Below, piece after piece: positions 1-6,315 of a stretch of 7,615 nt of DNA. A program made the position numbers and the translations under genes. Positions within the stretch are counted from its first letter, which is position 1, and each line of letters begins with the position of its first letter. The DNA comes from CAZYWA01 sp964650975 [NCBI: uncultured bacterium] (GTDB lineage Bacteria > JADJOY01). A model generated the notes under the pieces. The model was not told the origin of the DNA. It worked only from the letters and a program-made list of their open reading frames with translations, and made no database searches. Location of the stretch: positions 1 to 7,615 of the forward strand of contig CAZYWA010000403.1 in NCBI GenBank assembly GCA_964650975.1, in the 5' to 3' direction.

Positions 1-33
1 GTCGCCCCGCTTCCCGCCTGAGCCGAGGCGCCC

Positions 34-609
34 GTGGACCTGCAGAAGCTGGGAGCCAAGCTCTACGTGTCGCGGGGGTCGGAGATCCCGCTCCGCGAGT
101 TTGTGCCGGTCTTCCACCGCTGGATCCAGACCCGTGCCCTGCCCGGCACGCTCATCGACGTGGTCGACTACGCCCACGTCCATCACGGACCGGGCATCAT
201 GCTGATCGGCTTCGAGGCTCACCTCGCCGTCGACGAGGAGCGCGGCGAGCGAGGGCTTGCGATCGACTGGAAGCAGCCGCTCTCGGGCTCGCCGGTCGAC
301 CGTTTTCGCACCGTGCTCGGCACGCTGACCGCCGCCGCGCGGCTGCTCGAGGCCGAACCACCGTTCGCCGAGCGGCTTCGCTTCGGGGCGGAGCGCCTCA
401 GTCTGCGTGTCGGCGACCGGGCGCTGGCCTCCAACGACGACGCGACGTGGCGGGAGCTGCAATCCCACATGGAGCCTCTCCTCGCGGGTCTTTACGCAGG
501 CTCGCGCCACCGGATCGAGCGCGATCCGGATCCCAAGCGCCGGCTGGGTTGCGAGGTGCGTGCGGACGCTCCCCTCGACGTCGCGACCTTGCAGGCTCGG
601 CTGGGCTGA
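34..609 (+). CDS. Conserved hypothetical protein, 191 aa
   Basis: I cannot assign a function. The predicted protein is soluble, with no signal peptide or membrane segment. The most family-like parts are FHRWIQ at residues 27-32 and DYAHVHHGPGIMLIG at 45-59, the latter with two adjacent histidines followed by GPG. The rest is a mixed charged sequence ending in a beta-like tail. I have a general memory of similar uncharacterised proteins with an HRWIQ...VHHGPG pattern in myxobacteria-like genomes, but no named domain. The GTG at 34 is the likely start: an in-frame stop lies at 19-21 and a short GAGG at about 25-28 precedes the GTG. Coding is convincing because the reading frame is open with typical high-GC codon use. 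Its stop is only 22 bp from the stop of the convergent PilZ gene, so the two are separate transcription units. An upstream gene may end just before it. Confidence 0.8.
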   Translation: MDLQKLGAKLYVSRGSEIPLREFVPVFHRWIQTRALPGTLIDVVDYAHVHHGPGIMLIGFEAHLAVDEERGERGLAIDWKQPLSGSPVDRFRTVLGTLTAAARLLEAEPPFAERLRFGAERLSLRVGDRALASNDDATWRELQSHMEPLLAGLYAGSRHRIERDPDPKRRLGCEVRADAPLDVATLQARLG

Positions 610-631
610 CGATCTCCGCCGTCCGCCGAGC

Positions 632-1708
632 CTACTCGCCGTCCATCCCGCACCCGCGGGCCTCTTCGTCCAGACGCCGGCACGCCTCCAGCACGATCGC
701 CATGCTGGGGGCTTCGATGGTGCGCATCGGAGGCGGCACGCCGGGCACGAAATCGAAGCGTCCCTGCCGGATCTGCGCCAGAGTCACCGCCGCCTCGATA
801 CCCAGCTGACCGCCGCAGCTCGCGTGCACCAGCTCGCCGCCGTCGAAGTGAAGGTCGCCCGCTCGATCCTCCGAGCGCAGCCGGAGGCAGCCGCTCTTCG
901 AGAGATGGCTCATCATCTCGACCAGCTCGAGGATCCCGAAGTCCGCGAGCGCGCCGGCCAGCCGCGTGGGAGTCTGGAGGTCGCGGGCCAACGCGTGCAT
1001 GGCCGCGAGGTCGCCGCCGATGAGGCGAACCCCCACGCCCGGCACGGCCAGGTGCTCGGCCGGAGGAGCAGCGACGCGCACCACGATCCCATGCACGGGG
1101 ATCGGAACCTGTCCGGGAACGTCGAGCTCCATCTCGAGCTCGCTCCCTTCGGGCAGCGCTTGCGTGGTGCGCAGGAAGATCCCGTGTCCCGAAAGGTCGG
1201 TCGAGTAACTGGTCAGAAACTGATGCTCGGAGCGAAAGCGGATGCGGAGCACCGTGGGGATGCGCCGCTCGGCGCGCCGATCCTCGGCGGATGCCGGGCT
1301 CGGGTGCTCGATCGGGAGCGGTTCCGGGATCGAAGGCGGCTTCCCCTCGCCCCGCTGCGCGGTCGCCAGCACCAGCCGGCACGCCCGGTCGAGTAGCTTG
1401 GTCGACATCGCGGCAAGACCCTCGAAACGGATCCCGGTGAGGTGCGGCAAGAGCGTGTCCGCGCCGGCTTCTTCGATTCTGAGCGCCAGCCCGCGGATCT
1501 CGACCGCCTGCTCGCCGAGCGGTGGCACGAAACGAAGCTGATAGATGACCCCCGGCGTCAGCGGCACCGCCGACGCGAGCAGCAGCCCGCCAGCGCTCAG
1601 GTTGATGGTCTCACCGACCATCACCTCCCTTTCCCCGCTCCGGAACGTGACCGTGGTGCGGATCGGAACGCGAGGGTGCCGGCGGTGATCGGGGCCTTGG
1701 AAGAGCAT
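632..1708 (-). CDS. Tandem PilZ domain protein with C-terminal DUF4388
   Basis: This is probably a cytoplasmic cyclic-di-GMP receptor or adaptor of 358 aa. Seen in the sequence: the first PilZ domain has RRHPR at residues 9-13 (R9xxxR13) and NLSAGG at 36-41 (NxSxxG). The second has DRRAERR at 143-149 (RxxxR) and DLSGHG at 171-176 (DxSxxG). Both therefore keep the residues that contact cyclic-di-GMP in known PilZ proteins. A Pro-rich linker at about 124-142 separates them. From about residue 250 the sequence (LAGALADFGILELVEMM, then SGCLRL and FDGGELVHA) is typical of DUF4388, a domain often fused to signalling modules in Deltaproteobacteria. There is no transmembrane segment and no output enzyme. 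The ATG at 1708 is preferred because the first PilZ motif begins about seven residues later, although no clear Shine-Dalgarno precedes it. A TTG at 1816 or GTGs near 1768-1771 could extend the N-terminus. The likely role is surface motility, adhesion or polysaccharide control, but the target is unknown. Confidence 0.88.
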   Translation of the reverse strand: MLFQGPDHRRHPRVPIRTTVTFRSGEREVMVGETINLSAGGLLLASAVPLTPGVIYQLRFVPPLGEQAVEIRGLALRIEEAGADTLLPHLTGIRFEGLAAMSTKLLDRACRLVLATAQRGEGKPPSIPEPLPIEHPSPASAEDRRAERRIPTVLRIRFRSEHQFLTSYSTDLSGHGIFLRTTQALPEGSELEMELDVPGQVPIPVHGIVVRVAAPPAEHLAVPGVGVRLIGGDLAAMHALARDLQTPTRLAGALADFGILELVEMMSHLSKSGCLRLRSEDRAGDLHFDGGELVHASCGGQLGIEAAVTLAQIRQGRFDFVPGVPPPMRTIEAPSMAIVLEACRRLDEEARGCGMDGE

Positions 1709-1810
1709 CGGGATGCGGATTCTGTCTGACCGGAGTCCGTGCCGCCCCGATTGTGACTGAATCCGCACCACCGCGCACGGGGCGCGCCATCCGGCCCGCA
1801 GGGCGCTTCT

Positions 1811-1838
1811 TTGCAAAGCTCGGGGGCCGGGCTAATTT
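1811..1838 (+). promoter_or_regulatory. Candidate promoter for the bufferin-like gene and acyl-CoA ligase
   Basis: The 209-bp gap between the divergent PilZ and bufferin-like genes must hold both promoters. The best sigma70-like pair is TTGCAA at 1811-1816 and TAATTT at 1833-1838 with a 16-bp spacer. The match is only 4/6 and 3/6. The -35 half lies in a 10-bp palindrome, CTTTGCAAAG (1809-1818). The same TTGCA also fits a -12 element, with a GG at 1801-1802 exactly 10 bases before its GC, but the rest of the -24 box is poor. No PilZ promoter was clear on the other strand. Confidence 0.3.
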
Positions 1839-1905
1839 CGCCGTCGTCCGTCACCTCCACGCAGCTCGTCGTGGAGCACCGGATCCCCGTCCCACGAACG
1901 AATCG

Positions 1906-1912
1906 AAGGAGG
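1906..1912 (+). promoter_or_regulatory. Strong Shine-Dalgarno, AAGGAGG
   Basis: A full AAGGAGG lies five bases before the ATG at 1918. It fixes the start of the small Cys-rich protein and argues against using the longer upstream open frame that begins near 1753. It is the strongest ribosome binding site in the window, suggesting high expression of the peptide. Confidence 0.85.
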
Positions 1913-1917
1913 TTCTC

Positions 1918-2196
1918 ATGAACGGAGCGGTCAAGGGCGCGCTCGTCGCGACGGCGGTGGCTGCGCTGTTCGCGGGCGGTACCGCGCTTGCCGCGGATGC
2001 TCCCGCCGCGAGCGCCAAGGCCAAGTGCCTGGGGATCAATGCATGCAAGGGCCAGGGGCTCTGCAGCGCGCCCGGGCTCGCTCACACCTGCGCGGGAAAG
2101 AACGACTGCAAGGGCAAGGGCTGGATCTACGCCGACACGGCCGCCGACTGCGTCGCGAAAGGTGGCCACGTGGTCGACCCAGCCGGGGGCAAGTGA
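1918..2196 (+). CDS. Bufferin-like (BufA2-type) Cys-rich secreted peptide precursor
   Basis: This 92-aa protein has an N-terminal Sec signal: Lys6, a hydrophobic Ala/Val/Leu stretch at about 8-21, and an ALA or LAA cleavage site near 25-26. The mature part is about 66 residues with six cysteines (37, 43, 49, 58, 64, 78). It contains two copies of CxGxNxCKGxG, at 37-47 and 58-68, followed by a DCVAKGGHVV tail. This matches what I recall of the BufA2 group of bufferins: periplasmic ribosomal peptides, some of whose cysteines are modified by a DUF692 (MNIO) enzyme with a partner protein, giving copper-binding heterocycles. Such precursors normally sit beside these enzymes. None is present here; instead an acyl-CoA ligase follows five bases downstream. 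It may be matured by enzymes encoded elsewhere, or it may be an unmodified metal-binding or redox protein. The family call is from memory and motif pattern; copper binding in this protein is inference. Confidence 0.75.
   Translation: MNGAVKGALVATAVAALFAGGTALAADAPAASAKAKCLGINACKGQGLCSAPGLAHTCAGKNDCKGKGWIYADTAADCVAKGGHVVDPAGGK
2026..2121 (+). repeat. Internal protein repeat CxGxNxCKGxG (two copies)
   Basis: Within the Cys-rich peptide, codons 37-47 (2026-2058) and 58-68 (2089-2121) encode two versions of the same 11-residue unit: CLGINACKGQG and CAGKNDCKGKG. Seven of the eleven positions are identical (C, G, N, C, K, G, G). The copies are separated by LCSAPGLAHT. This suggests two equivalent metal-binding or modification sites created by an old internal duplication. 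Confidence 0.8.
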
Positions 2197-2201
2197 GCTC
2201 C

Positions 2202-3926
2202 ATGGACCCGGTGCGCGAGAATCTGCCGGCGATCGGGGCTCGCGCCCTGCGCGTGCTCCGCAAGACCGGCCTCGCGAGCACGTTCACGCTGCGCGGCGCG
2301 CGCGAGGCGCTCGGCTTGCTGCTCGGCGGCGAGGGGCTCGGCACATCGACCGTCCACACGCTGCACGCGGTCAATTTCCCGAGCCAGGTGGCGCTGGTTC
2401 ACGGAGAGCGGCGCGTCACGTACGGCGAGCTCGAGGAGCGGATCAACCGCGCGGCCCGCGCGTTCCTGGAGATGGGCATCCGTCCCGGCGATCGGGTCGC
2501 GCTGATGATGACCAACGGCATCCCGTTTGTCGAAGCGACCTATGGCCTGTTCCGTATCCGCGCGTCCGCGGTCAACGCGAGCTACCATCTCAAGCCTCGC
2601 GAGCTGAGCTACATCCTCGATCACTCCGGGAGCCGGGCTCTGGTATTCGGGCCGGACCAGAGCGAGGTGGCGCTCGCGGCACGGGGCGTCGCGGCGACGC
2701 CCGCCGAGAACTTCGTACCGACCGCGCCGATCGGATCCGCCCTCGCGACCTGGGACGAGCGGCTCTCGCGCCAGCCGGCGTCACGGCCGGAACGGCCGCA
2801 GCGCGACGCCAACCCGATGAACTTCGTCTACACGTCGGGGACCACCGGTTCGCCCAAAGGCGCCGTGCGCGACATGACCAAGACCGGGATGACGGCGGTC
2901 AATCGGATTCTCGAAGGGCTGCCGTTCCGGCACGCCGACCGGCACCTGATCACTTGCCCGCTCTACCACAGCGGCGCGCAGGCCTTCCTGCACCTCATGT
3001 CCGGGCTCGGCGCCGAGATTCACCTGCTCGACTCGTTCGAGGCCGATCGGGCGCTGGAAACCCTCTGCAGCTCGCGCATCCATCACGCGTTTCTGGTCCC
3101 CACCATGGCGCAGCGGATTCTCAACCTGCCGGAGAACACCAAGCAGCGATTCCGGCCTCGCGATCTCACCGGGCTGGTCTTCGGTGCCGCGCCGTTTCCG
3201 GCGGAGCTGCGGAAGCGGGTGATGGCCTACTTCGGAGACGTGGCCTACGACTTTTACGGGTCGACCGAGACCGGTTGGGTCACGCTCGCGAACCCCCAGG
3301 ACATCCGTCGCCATCCCGACTCGGTCGGCCGGGCCATCGCCGGGAACGAGGTGCGGATCCTCGACGAGGCCCGGAACGACGTCCCTGGCAACTCGGTGGG
3401 CGAGCTCTTCGTCCGGAACGGAATGACCATCGAGCATTACCACGGCGATCCGGACTCGACGGCGCGAAGCCGGCACGGGGAGTTCTTCAGCGTCGGCGAT
3501 CTCGCCCGCGTGGATCCGGACGGGTACATCTTTCTGGCCGGTCGCAAGGTCGACATGGTGATCTCGGGTGGCGTCAACCTCTACCCCGCGGAGATCGAGG
3601 ACGTGCTGCGCCAGCACCCGGCGGTCGAGGACTGCGCGGTCATCGGCGTTCCCGATCCCGATTGGGGCGAGGCGCTCGTGGCCTACGTCGTGAAGGGGGT
3701 GGGAAGAGACCTCACCGCGGAGGCGCTACTCGAGCACTGCACCCGCGAGCTGGCGAGATTCAAGAAGCCCAAGGACGTACGCTTCATCGACGCATTGCCG
3801 AGGAACCCTACCGGCAAGGTGCTGAAGCGCGAGCTGCGCGAGCGTTACGCCGCCGAGGCTTCGGCCGGCGCGGCACCGGCGCCGGCGCAAGCTGGCGGGG
3901 ATCGAAAGCAAGCGCACGCAAGCTGA
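2202..3926 (+). CDS. AMP-forming acyl-CoA ligase (FadD-like)
   Basis: This 574-aa enzyme belongs to the ANL superfamily. It activates a carboxylic acid with ATP to an acyl-AMP and then transfers it to CoA. The core motifs are all present: the P-loop YTSGTTGSPKG at 210-220, the A5 motif YGSTE at 352-356, GDLA at 432-435 with the ribose-binding Asp433, GRKVDMV at 447-453 including hinge-region Arg448, and the catalytic Lys539 in NPTGK. There is an N-terminal extension of about 50 residues before the usual AMP-binding fold and an Ala/Pro-rich tail at about 550-574. The substrate cannot be read from sequence; the overall pattern suits medium- or long-chain fatty acids. There is no membrane segment. 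The ATG at 2202 lies five bases after the bufferin-like stop, with no good Shine-Dalgarno of its own, so co-transcription and translational coupling are likely. It converges with pyrD. Confidence 0.9.
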   Translation: MDPVRENLPAIGARALRVLRKTGLASTFTLRGAREALGLLLGGEGLGTSTVHTLHAVNFPSQVALVHGERRVTYGELEERINRAARAFLEMGIRPGDRVALMMTNGIPFVEATYGLFRIRASAVNASYHLKPRELSYILDHSGSRALVFGPDQSEVALAARGVAATPAENFVPTAPIGSALATWDERLSRQPASRPERPQRDANPMNFVYTSGTTGSPKGAVRDMTKTGMTAVNRILEGLPFRHADRHLITCPLYHSGAQAFLHLMSGLGAEIHLLDSFEADRALETLCSSRIHHAFLVPTMAQRILNLPENTKQRFRPRDLTGLVFGAAPFPAELRKRVMAYFGDVAYDFYGSTETGWVTLANPQDIRRHPDSVGRAIAGNEVRILDEARNDVPGNSVGELFVRNGMTIEHYHGDPDSTARSRHGEFFSVGDLARVDPDGYIFLAGRKVDMVISGGVNLYPAEIEDVLRQHPAVEDCAVIGVPDPDWGEALVAYVVKGVGRDLTAEALLEHCTRELARFKKPKDVRFIDALPRNPTGKVLKRELRERYAAEASAGAAPAPAQAGGDRKQAHAS

Positions 3927-3951
3927 CGCGGGCCCGCACCGGCTCGCACGA

Positions 3952-5055
3952 TCAAGCGTCGATCCCGACCGCCTCGGTCACACTGCCGAGCCCGGCACGA
4001 GCGAGCGCCGCTCGGAGCTCGTCCTTCACCCGAGCGGCGAACGCGGGGCCTCGGTAGATGAATCCCGTGTAAGCCTGCACCAGCGTCGCGCCCGCGCGGA
4101 TCAGCGCCAGGGCGTCGTCACCGGTGAAGATGCCGCCGACGCCGACGATCACGGCGTCGCGCCCGGCGCTCCGCCGCACCCGGCGCACCGCGTCGCGGGC
4201 TCGGGCCTTGAGCGGTGCGCCCGAGAGCCCACCGGAGGGATACGAGCCGCCGGCACCGCGCTCCAGCGACTCCCGGCCGATCGTCGTGTTGACGGCCACG
4301 AACCCGGCGACACCGTGGCGAAGCGAACGCTCGACGACATCCTTCAGATCGTCGTCGGCCAGGTCGGGCGAGAGCTTCACCAGAACGGGCCTGGCCGACG
4401 CACCCGCTTCGGTTGCCAGTCGGCGCCCCTCCGCGAGCACTCGATCGAGGATCCCGTCGAGCGATCGCCCCACGCCGAGATCGCGAAGGCCCGGCGTGTT
4501 GGGGCTCGAGACGTTGACGGTGAACGCGTCGGCCACGCCGTGCACGGCTTGCAGGCAGCGAACGTAGTCCGCGGCCGCCGCCTCGGCGGGCGTGTCTTTG
4601 TTCTTGCCCAAGCTCGCGAGGATGGGCGGGCCGCCATGCGCACGGGAGGCGAGCCGTGACGCGACGGCGGCCGCGCCATCGCTCGGAAAGCCCATTCGGT
4701 TGACCAGCGCCCGCTGGCTCGGCACGCGGAAGATTCGGGGCCGCGCGTTTCCCACCTGCGCGAGCGGCGTGACCGTTCCCACCTCGACGTGGCCGAAGCC
4801 CAGCGCGCCGAGCGCGCGAATCCAGCGCCCGTCCTTGTCGAAGCCCCCCGCGATGCCCACGGGATTGGCGAACGACAGGCCCAGCGCGGTCAGGCCGAGC
4901 CCACCGTCGCTGCCGCCGCACAGGGTCTCCGCGACCCCCCGGAGACGTTCGTGGCGCTCAGCCTGGTCGAGAGCGAGACCGGCGATGTGGTGAGCGCTCT
5001 CCGGATCGATCCGGAAGAGCAGCGGTCTGGCGAATGCGTCCCAGAGCCAGCTCAC
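3952..5055 (-). CDS. pyrD: Dihydroorotate dehydrogenase (quinone), class 2
   Basis: This 367-aa enzyme oxidises dihydroorotate to orotate in de novo pyrimidine synthesis, passing electrons through FMN to membrane quinone. Class 2 features are clear: an N-terminal amphipathic region (SWLWDAFARPLLFRIDPESAHH), NPVGIAGGFDKDG at 64-76, VGTVTP at 92-97 and RPRIFR at 105-110, and NRMGFPSDG at 119-127. The active-site segment NVSSPNTPGL at 181-190 has Ser184 at the position of the catalytic serine of class 2 enzymes (class 1 uses Cys). KLSP (Lys227), NTT (Asn256) and GGLSGAPL (275-282) fit FMN and substrate binding. Length is normal for class 2. The GTG start overlaps the tetR stop as GTGA (5055-5052). 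There is no Shine-Dalgarno, so translation probably depends on tetR. The reading frame is open far upstream, but that part is tetR in another frame. Confidence 0.95.
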   Translation of the reverse strand: MSWLWDAFARPLLFRIDPESAHHIAGLALDQAERHERLRGVAETLCGGSDGGLGLTALGLSFANPVGIAGGFDKDGRWIRALGALGFGHVEVGTVTPLAQVGNARPRIFRVPSQRALVNRMGFPSDGAAAVASRLASRAHGGPPILASLGKNKDTPAEAAAADYVRCLQAVHGVADAFTVNVSSPNTPGLRDLGVGRSLDGILDRVLAEGRRLATEAGASARPVLVKLSPDLADDDLKDVVERSLRHGVAGFVAVNTTIGRESLERGAGGSYPSGGLSGAPLKARARDAVRRVRRSAGRDAVIVGVGGIFTGDDALALIRAGATLVQAYTGFIYRGPAFAARVKDELRAALARAGLGSVTEAVGIDA

Positions 5056-5684
5056 GTGCCGACGCTTGCGAGCCGCGGTGGTGCGGCCACTTGCCCGAGG
5101 CCGTGCACGAACAAGTCGCGGACGCCTTGCTTGGCACGCTCGACCGCGGCCTCGTCCTGCGGGAGGGTCTTGAACACGAACCCGGTCAGGATCGACTCGA
5201 TGGCGCCGAAGTACGCGTATGCCGCGACCTTGGGATCGATCCCGCCGCGCACCTCGCCGCGCGCCTGGGCGTTCCGGACGATGCTCTCCATCCCGGTGAG
5301 CGCCTTCTCCAGGAGCCGCAGGTTCCGTCCCCGGATGAACTTCCCATTGCGCGTGATTTCCATCACCAGCGCCTCGATGAGCTCGGGGTTCACCCTGTAA
5401 CTCTCGATCAGGAACGAGGTCACCGCCTCCACTTGCCGCTCGAAGCCCCGCTCTTCGCGCTGGATGCTGTCGATCACCCCCACCAGCAGGTCCCACTTGC
5501 GCTGGAAGAGATACGTGACGATCTCCTCCTTGCTCTTGAAGTAGTGGTAGACGAGGCCGTACGAGACGCTCGCCTCGCGCGCGATGTCCGCGATCCGCGT
5601 TCCGTGGTACCCCTTGCGGGCGAACATCTTGATCGCCGCTTCCGAGATGGCGGTCCGCTTTTCCTCGGTCGAGACCACCTTCAC
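5052..5684 (-). CDS. TetR-family regulator, FadR (YsiA)-like
   Basis: This 210-aa protein has a typical TetR N-terminal helix-turn-helix: AAIKMFARKGYHGTRIADIA at 16-35, then SVSYGLVYHYFKSKEEI at 39-55, the most conserved part of the family. The C-terminal half has the layout of acyl-CoA-responsive FadR/YsiA relatives: LLEKALTGMESIV (124-136), then RGEVRGGIDPKVAAYAYFGA (142-161), then a hydrophobic helix. That subgroup represses fatty-acid degradation genes and lets go of DNA when it binds acyl-CoA. The ligand here is inference, helped by an acyl-CoA ligase nearby and by a FadR-like palindrome upstream. The GTG at 5684 is chosen because AAAGGGAG lies eight bases before it. Its stop overlaps the pyrD start by four bases. 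It is divergent from the lipoprotein gene. Confidence 0.85.
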   Translation of the reverse strand: MKVVSTEEKRTAISEAAIKMFARKGYHGTRIADIAREASVSYGLVYHYFKSKEEIVTYLFQRKWDLLVGVIDSIQREERGFERQVEAVTSFLIESYRVNPELIEALVMEITRNGKFIRGRNLRLLEKALTGMESIVRNAQARGEVRGGIDPKVAAYAYFGAIESILTGFVFKTLPQDEAAVERAKQGVRDLFVHGLGQVAAPPRLASVGT

Positions 5685-5692
5685 GAGCCGCG

Positions 5693-5700
5693 CTCCCTTT
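5693..5700 (-). promoter_or_regulatory. Shine-Dalgarno for tetR, AAAGGGAG
   Basis: Read on the minus strand, AAAGGGAG precedes the GTG at 5684 with an eight-base spacer. This supports a GTG start for the regulator. A second in-frame GTG two codons later is a worse fit for spacing. Confidence 0.6.
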
Positions 5701-5734
5701 GCAACCGGCGGTCATGGGTGTCGACCGACGGCGT

Positions 5735-5752
5735 TGATTGACGAGTCAATCG
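5735..5752. promoter_or_regulatory. Probable TetR/FadR-like operator palindrome
   Basis: TGATTGACGAGTCAATCG contains GATTGAC (5736-5742) and its exact reverse complement GTCAATC (5745-5751), separated by GA. It lies 51 bases before the tetR start, in the divergent gap with the lipoprotein gene. Against the Bacillus FadR consensus as I remember it (TGAATGANTANTCATTCA), 12 of the 16 defined positions match with identical spacing. The arms contain TTGAC on both strands, so bound protein would cover a possible -35 box in either direction. Autoregulation of tetR-pyrD is likely; control of the lipoprotein gene is possible. Confidence 0.7.
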
Positions 5753-5785
5753 AGCCTAGTGACGAGCATCCGGGCTGTCAAGGCG

Positions 5786-5801
5786 AGGCCCTCCCGTTGC
5801 A
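5786..5801 (+). promoter_or_regulatory. Candidate sigma54-like promoter upstream of the lipoprotein gene
   Basis: AGGCCCTCCCGTTGCA has GG and GC exactly ten bases apart, matches GGC-C of the -24 box (consensus TGGCAC) and fully matches TTGCA of the -12 box. It lies about 60 bases before the lipoprotein ATG. An alternative reading of the same place is a weak sigma70 pair: TTGCAG (5797-5802), 17-bp spacer, TAGTTT (5820-5825). The two cannot be separated by eye. Confidence 0.3.
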
Positions 5802-5851
5802 GATGGCCCGAATACGCCGTAGTTTCGAGCGCCTCTTCCCCGCTCGCCGCC

Positions 5852-5857
5852 GGAGGA
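5852..5857 (+). promoter_or_regulatory. Shine-Dalgarno GGAGGA for the lipoprotein gene
   Basis: GGAGGA lies five bases before the ATG at 5863. It fixes the start at the residue that gives a proper lipoprotein signal peptide. The open frame reaching back to 5584 lies inside the divergent tetR gene and is not used. Confidence 0.75.
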
Positions 5858-5862
5858 TTTCG

Positions 5863-6276
5863 ATGAACCGCTCGCGCTGGCCGCTCGGCTTCCTGGTGCT
5901 GTTGCTCGCGGTGTCCTGCAGTAGCGTGTCCAATCCGTTCTCTCGTGCGCCCAGAGTCGACGCCCGCTTCCTCGATTACGGTCCGCCGCCGGCCGACTAC
6001 CAATCCGCGGTGCGCACCAGCATCGAAGGGCAAGTCACACCGCCCGACGTGCTCAAGACCGTGGACACCAGCGAGCCCAAGAAGGGCTCCTATCTGCCCC
6101 CCGCGCTCAATGCAGACAATCCGTCGCAGCCGGTCGAGTATTTCGGATGGAAAGTCGAGACGAAGTACCAGGTGGCGAGCCCAAGCGGCAGCGTCTCGAT
6201 CAATCGGCGGGTTTTCTTCTTCAACAACAACGAGCTGATCGCCGTCGAGAAGATGGGCTCGAGCGCGATCCGCTGA
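5863..6276 (+). CDS. Small lipoprotein of unknown function, 137 aa
   Basis: The N-terminus is a lipoprotein signal: Arg3 and Arg5, a hydrophobic core at about 8-17 and the lipobox AVSC ending in Cys19. The residue after Cys19 is Ser, not Asp, so outer-membrane sorting is expected in a Gram-negative cell. The mature part starts with a Ser-rich linker ([11 protein letters not shown]), continues with Pro-rich sequence, and ends in a compact region with alternating hydrophobic residues ([16 protein letters not shown], then [18 protein letters not shown]) that looks like two beta hairpins. No cysteine other than Cys19 is present. I recognise no domain. It is followed by thiC after 67 bp. The gene is divergent from tetR, so it may share the palindrome at 5735-5752. 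Confidence 0.82.
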   Translation: MNRSRWPLGFLVLLLAVSCSSVSNPFSRAPRVDARFLDYGPPPADYQSAVRTSIEGQVTPPDVLKTVDTSEPKKGSYLPPALNADNPSQPVEYFGWKVETKYQVASPSGSVSINRRVFFFNNNELIAVEKMGSSAIR

Positions 6277-6281
6277 CGCTC

Positions 6282-6315
6282 CCCGCCGGTTAGGCTTCTC
6301 ACGGCGCGCGGCGGG
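6282..6315 (+). other. Possible hairpin in the lipoprotein-thiC gap
   Basis: CCCGCCG (6282-6288) and CGGCGGG (6309-6315) form a perfect 7-bp stem with a 20-base loop, just after the lipoprotein stop. No run of T follows, so it is not a standard intrinsic terminator. In DNA this rich in G and C such a stem can arise by chance. It may weakly separate the two genes or fold in the thiC leader. The 67-bp gap holds no TPP riboswitch motif that I can see. Confidence 0.2.

Noticed and set aside
1-21. Tail of an upstream gene ending at the TGA at 19-21
   Set aside because: Six codons are too few to support a call, although the position just before the GTG at 34 would suit one.
407-1396. Long plus-strand open frame across the PilZ gene
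   Set aside because: It is rich in Arg, Ala and His without any domain, and it lies opposite a gene with clear PilZ and DUF4388 motifs. It is a high-GC shadow frame.
1754-1760. TGACTGA as a second FadR-like operator upstream of the bufferin-ligase unit
   Set aside because: Only a half-site is present, with no matching opposite arm at the right spacing.
3927-3951. Bidirectional terminator between the ligase and pyrD (GCGGGCCCGC at 3928-3937)
   Set aside because: A 10-bp palindrome with no loop and no T run on either side cannot form a normal terminator hairpin; it is likely chance in GC-rich DNA.
1988-4057. 689-codon plus-strand open frame over the ligase
   Set aside because: Its product is Arg/Ala-rich nonsense, while the overlapping frame from 2202 has all ANL motifs in order.
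5056-5715. N-terminal extension of pyrD through the region upstream of 5055
   Set aside because: The extension is tetR read in another frame; the PyrD N-terminus (SWLWDAFARPLLF) fits the family start at the GTG at 5055.
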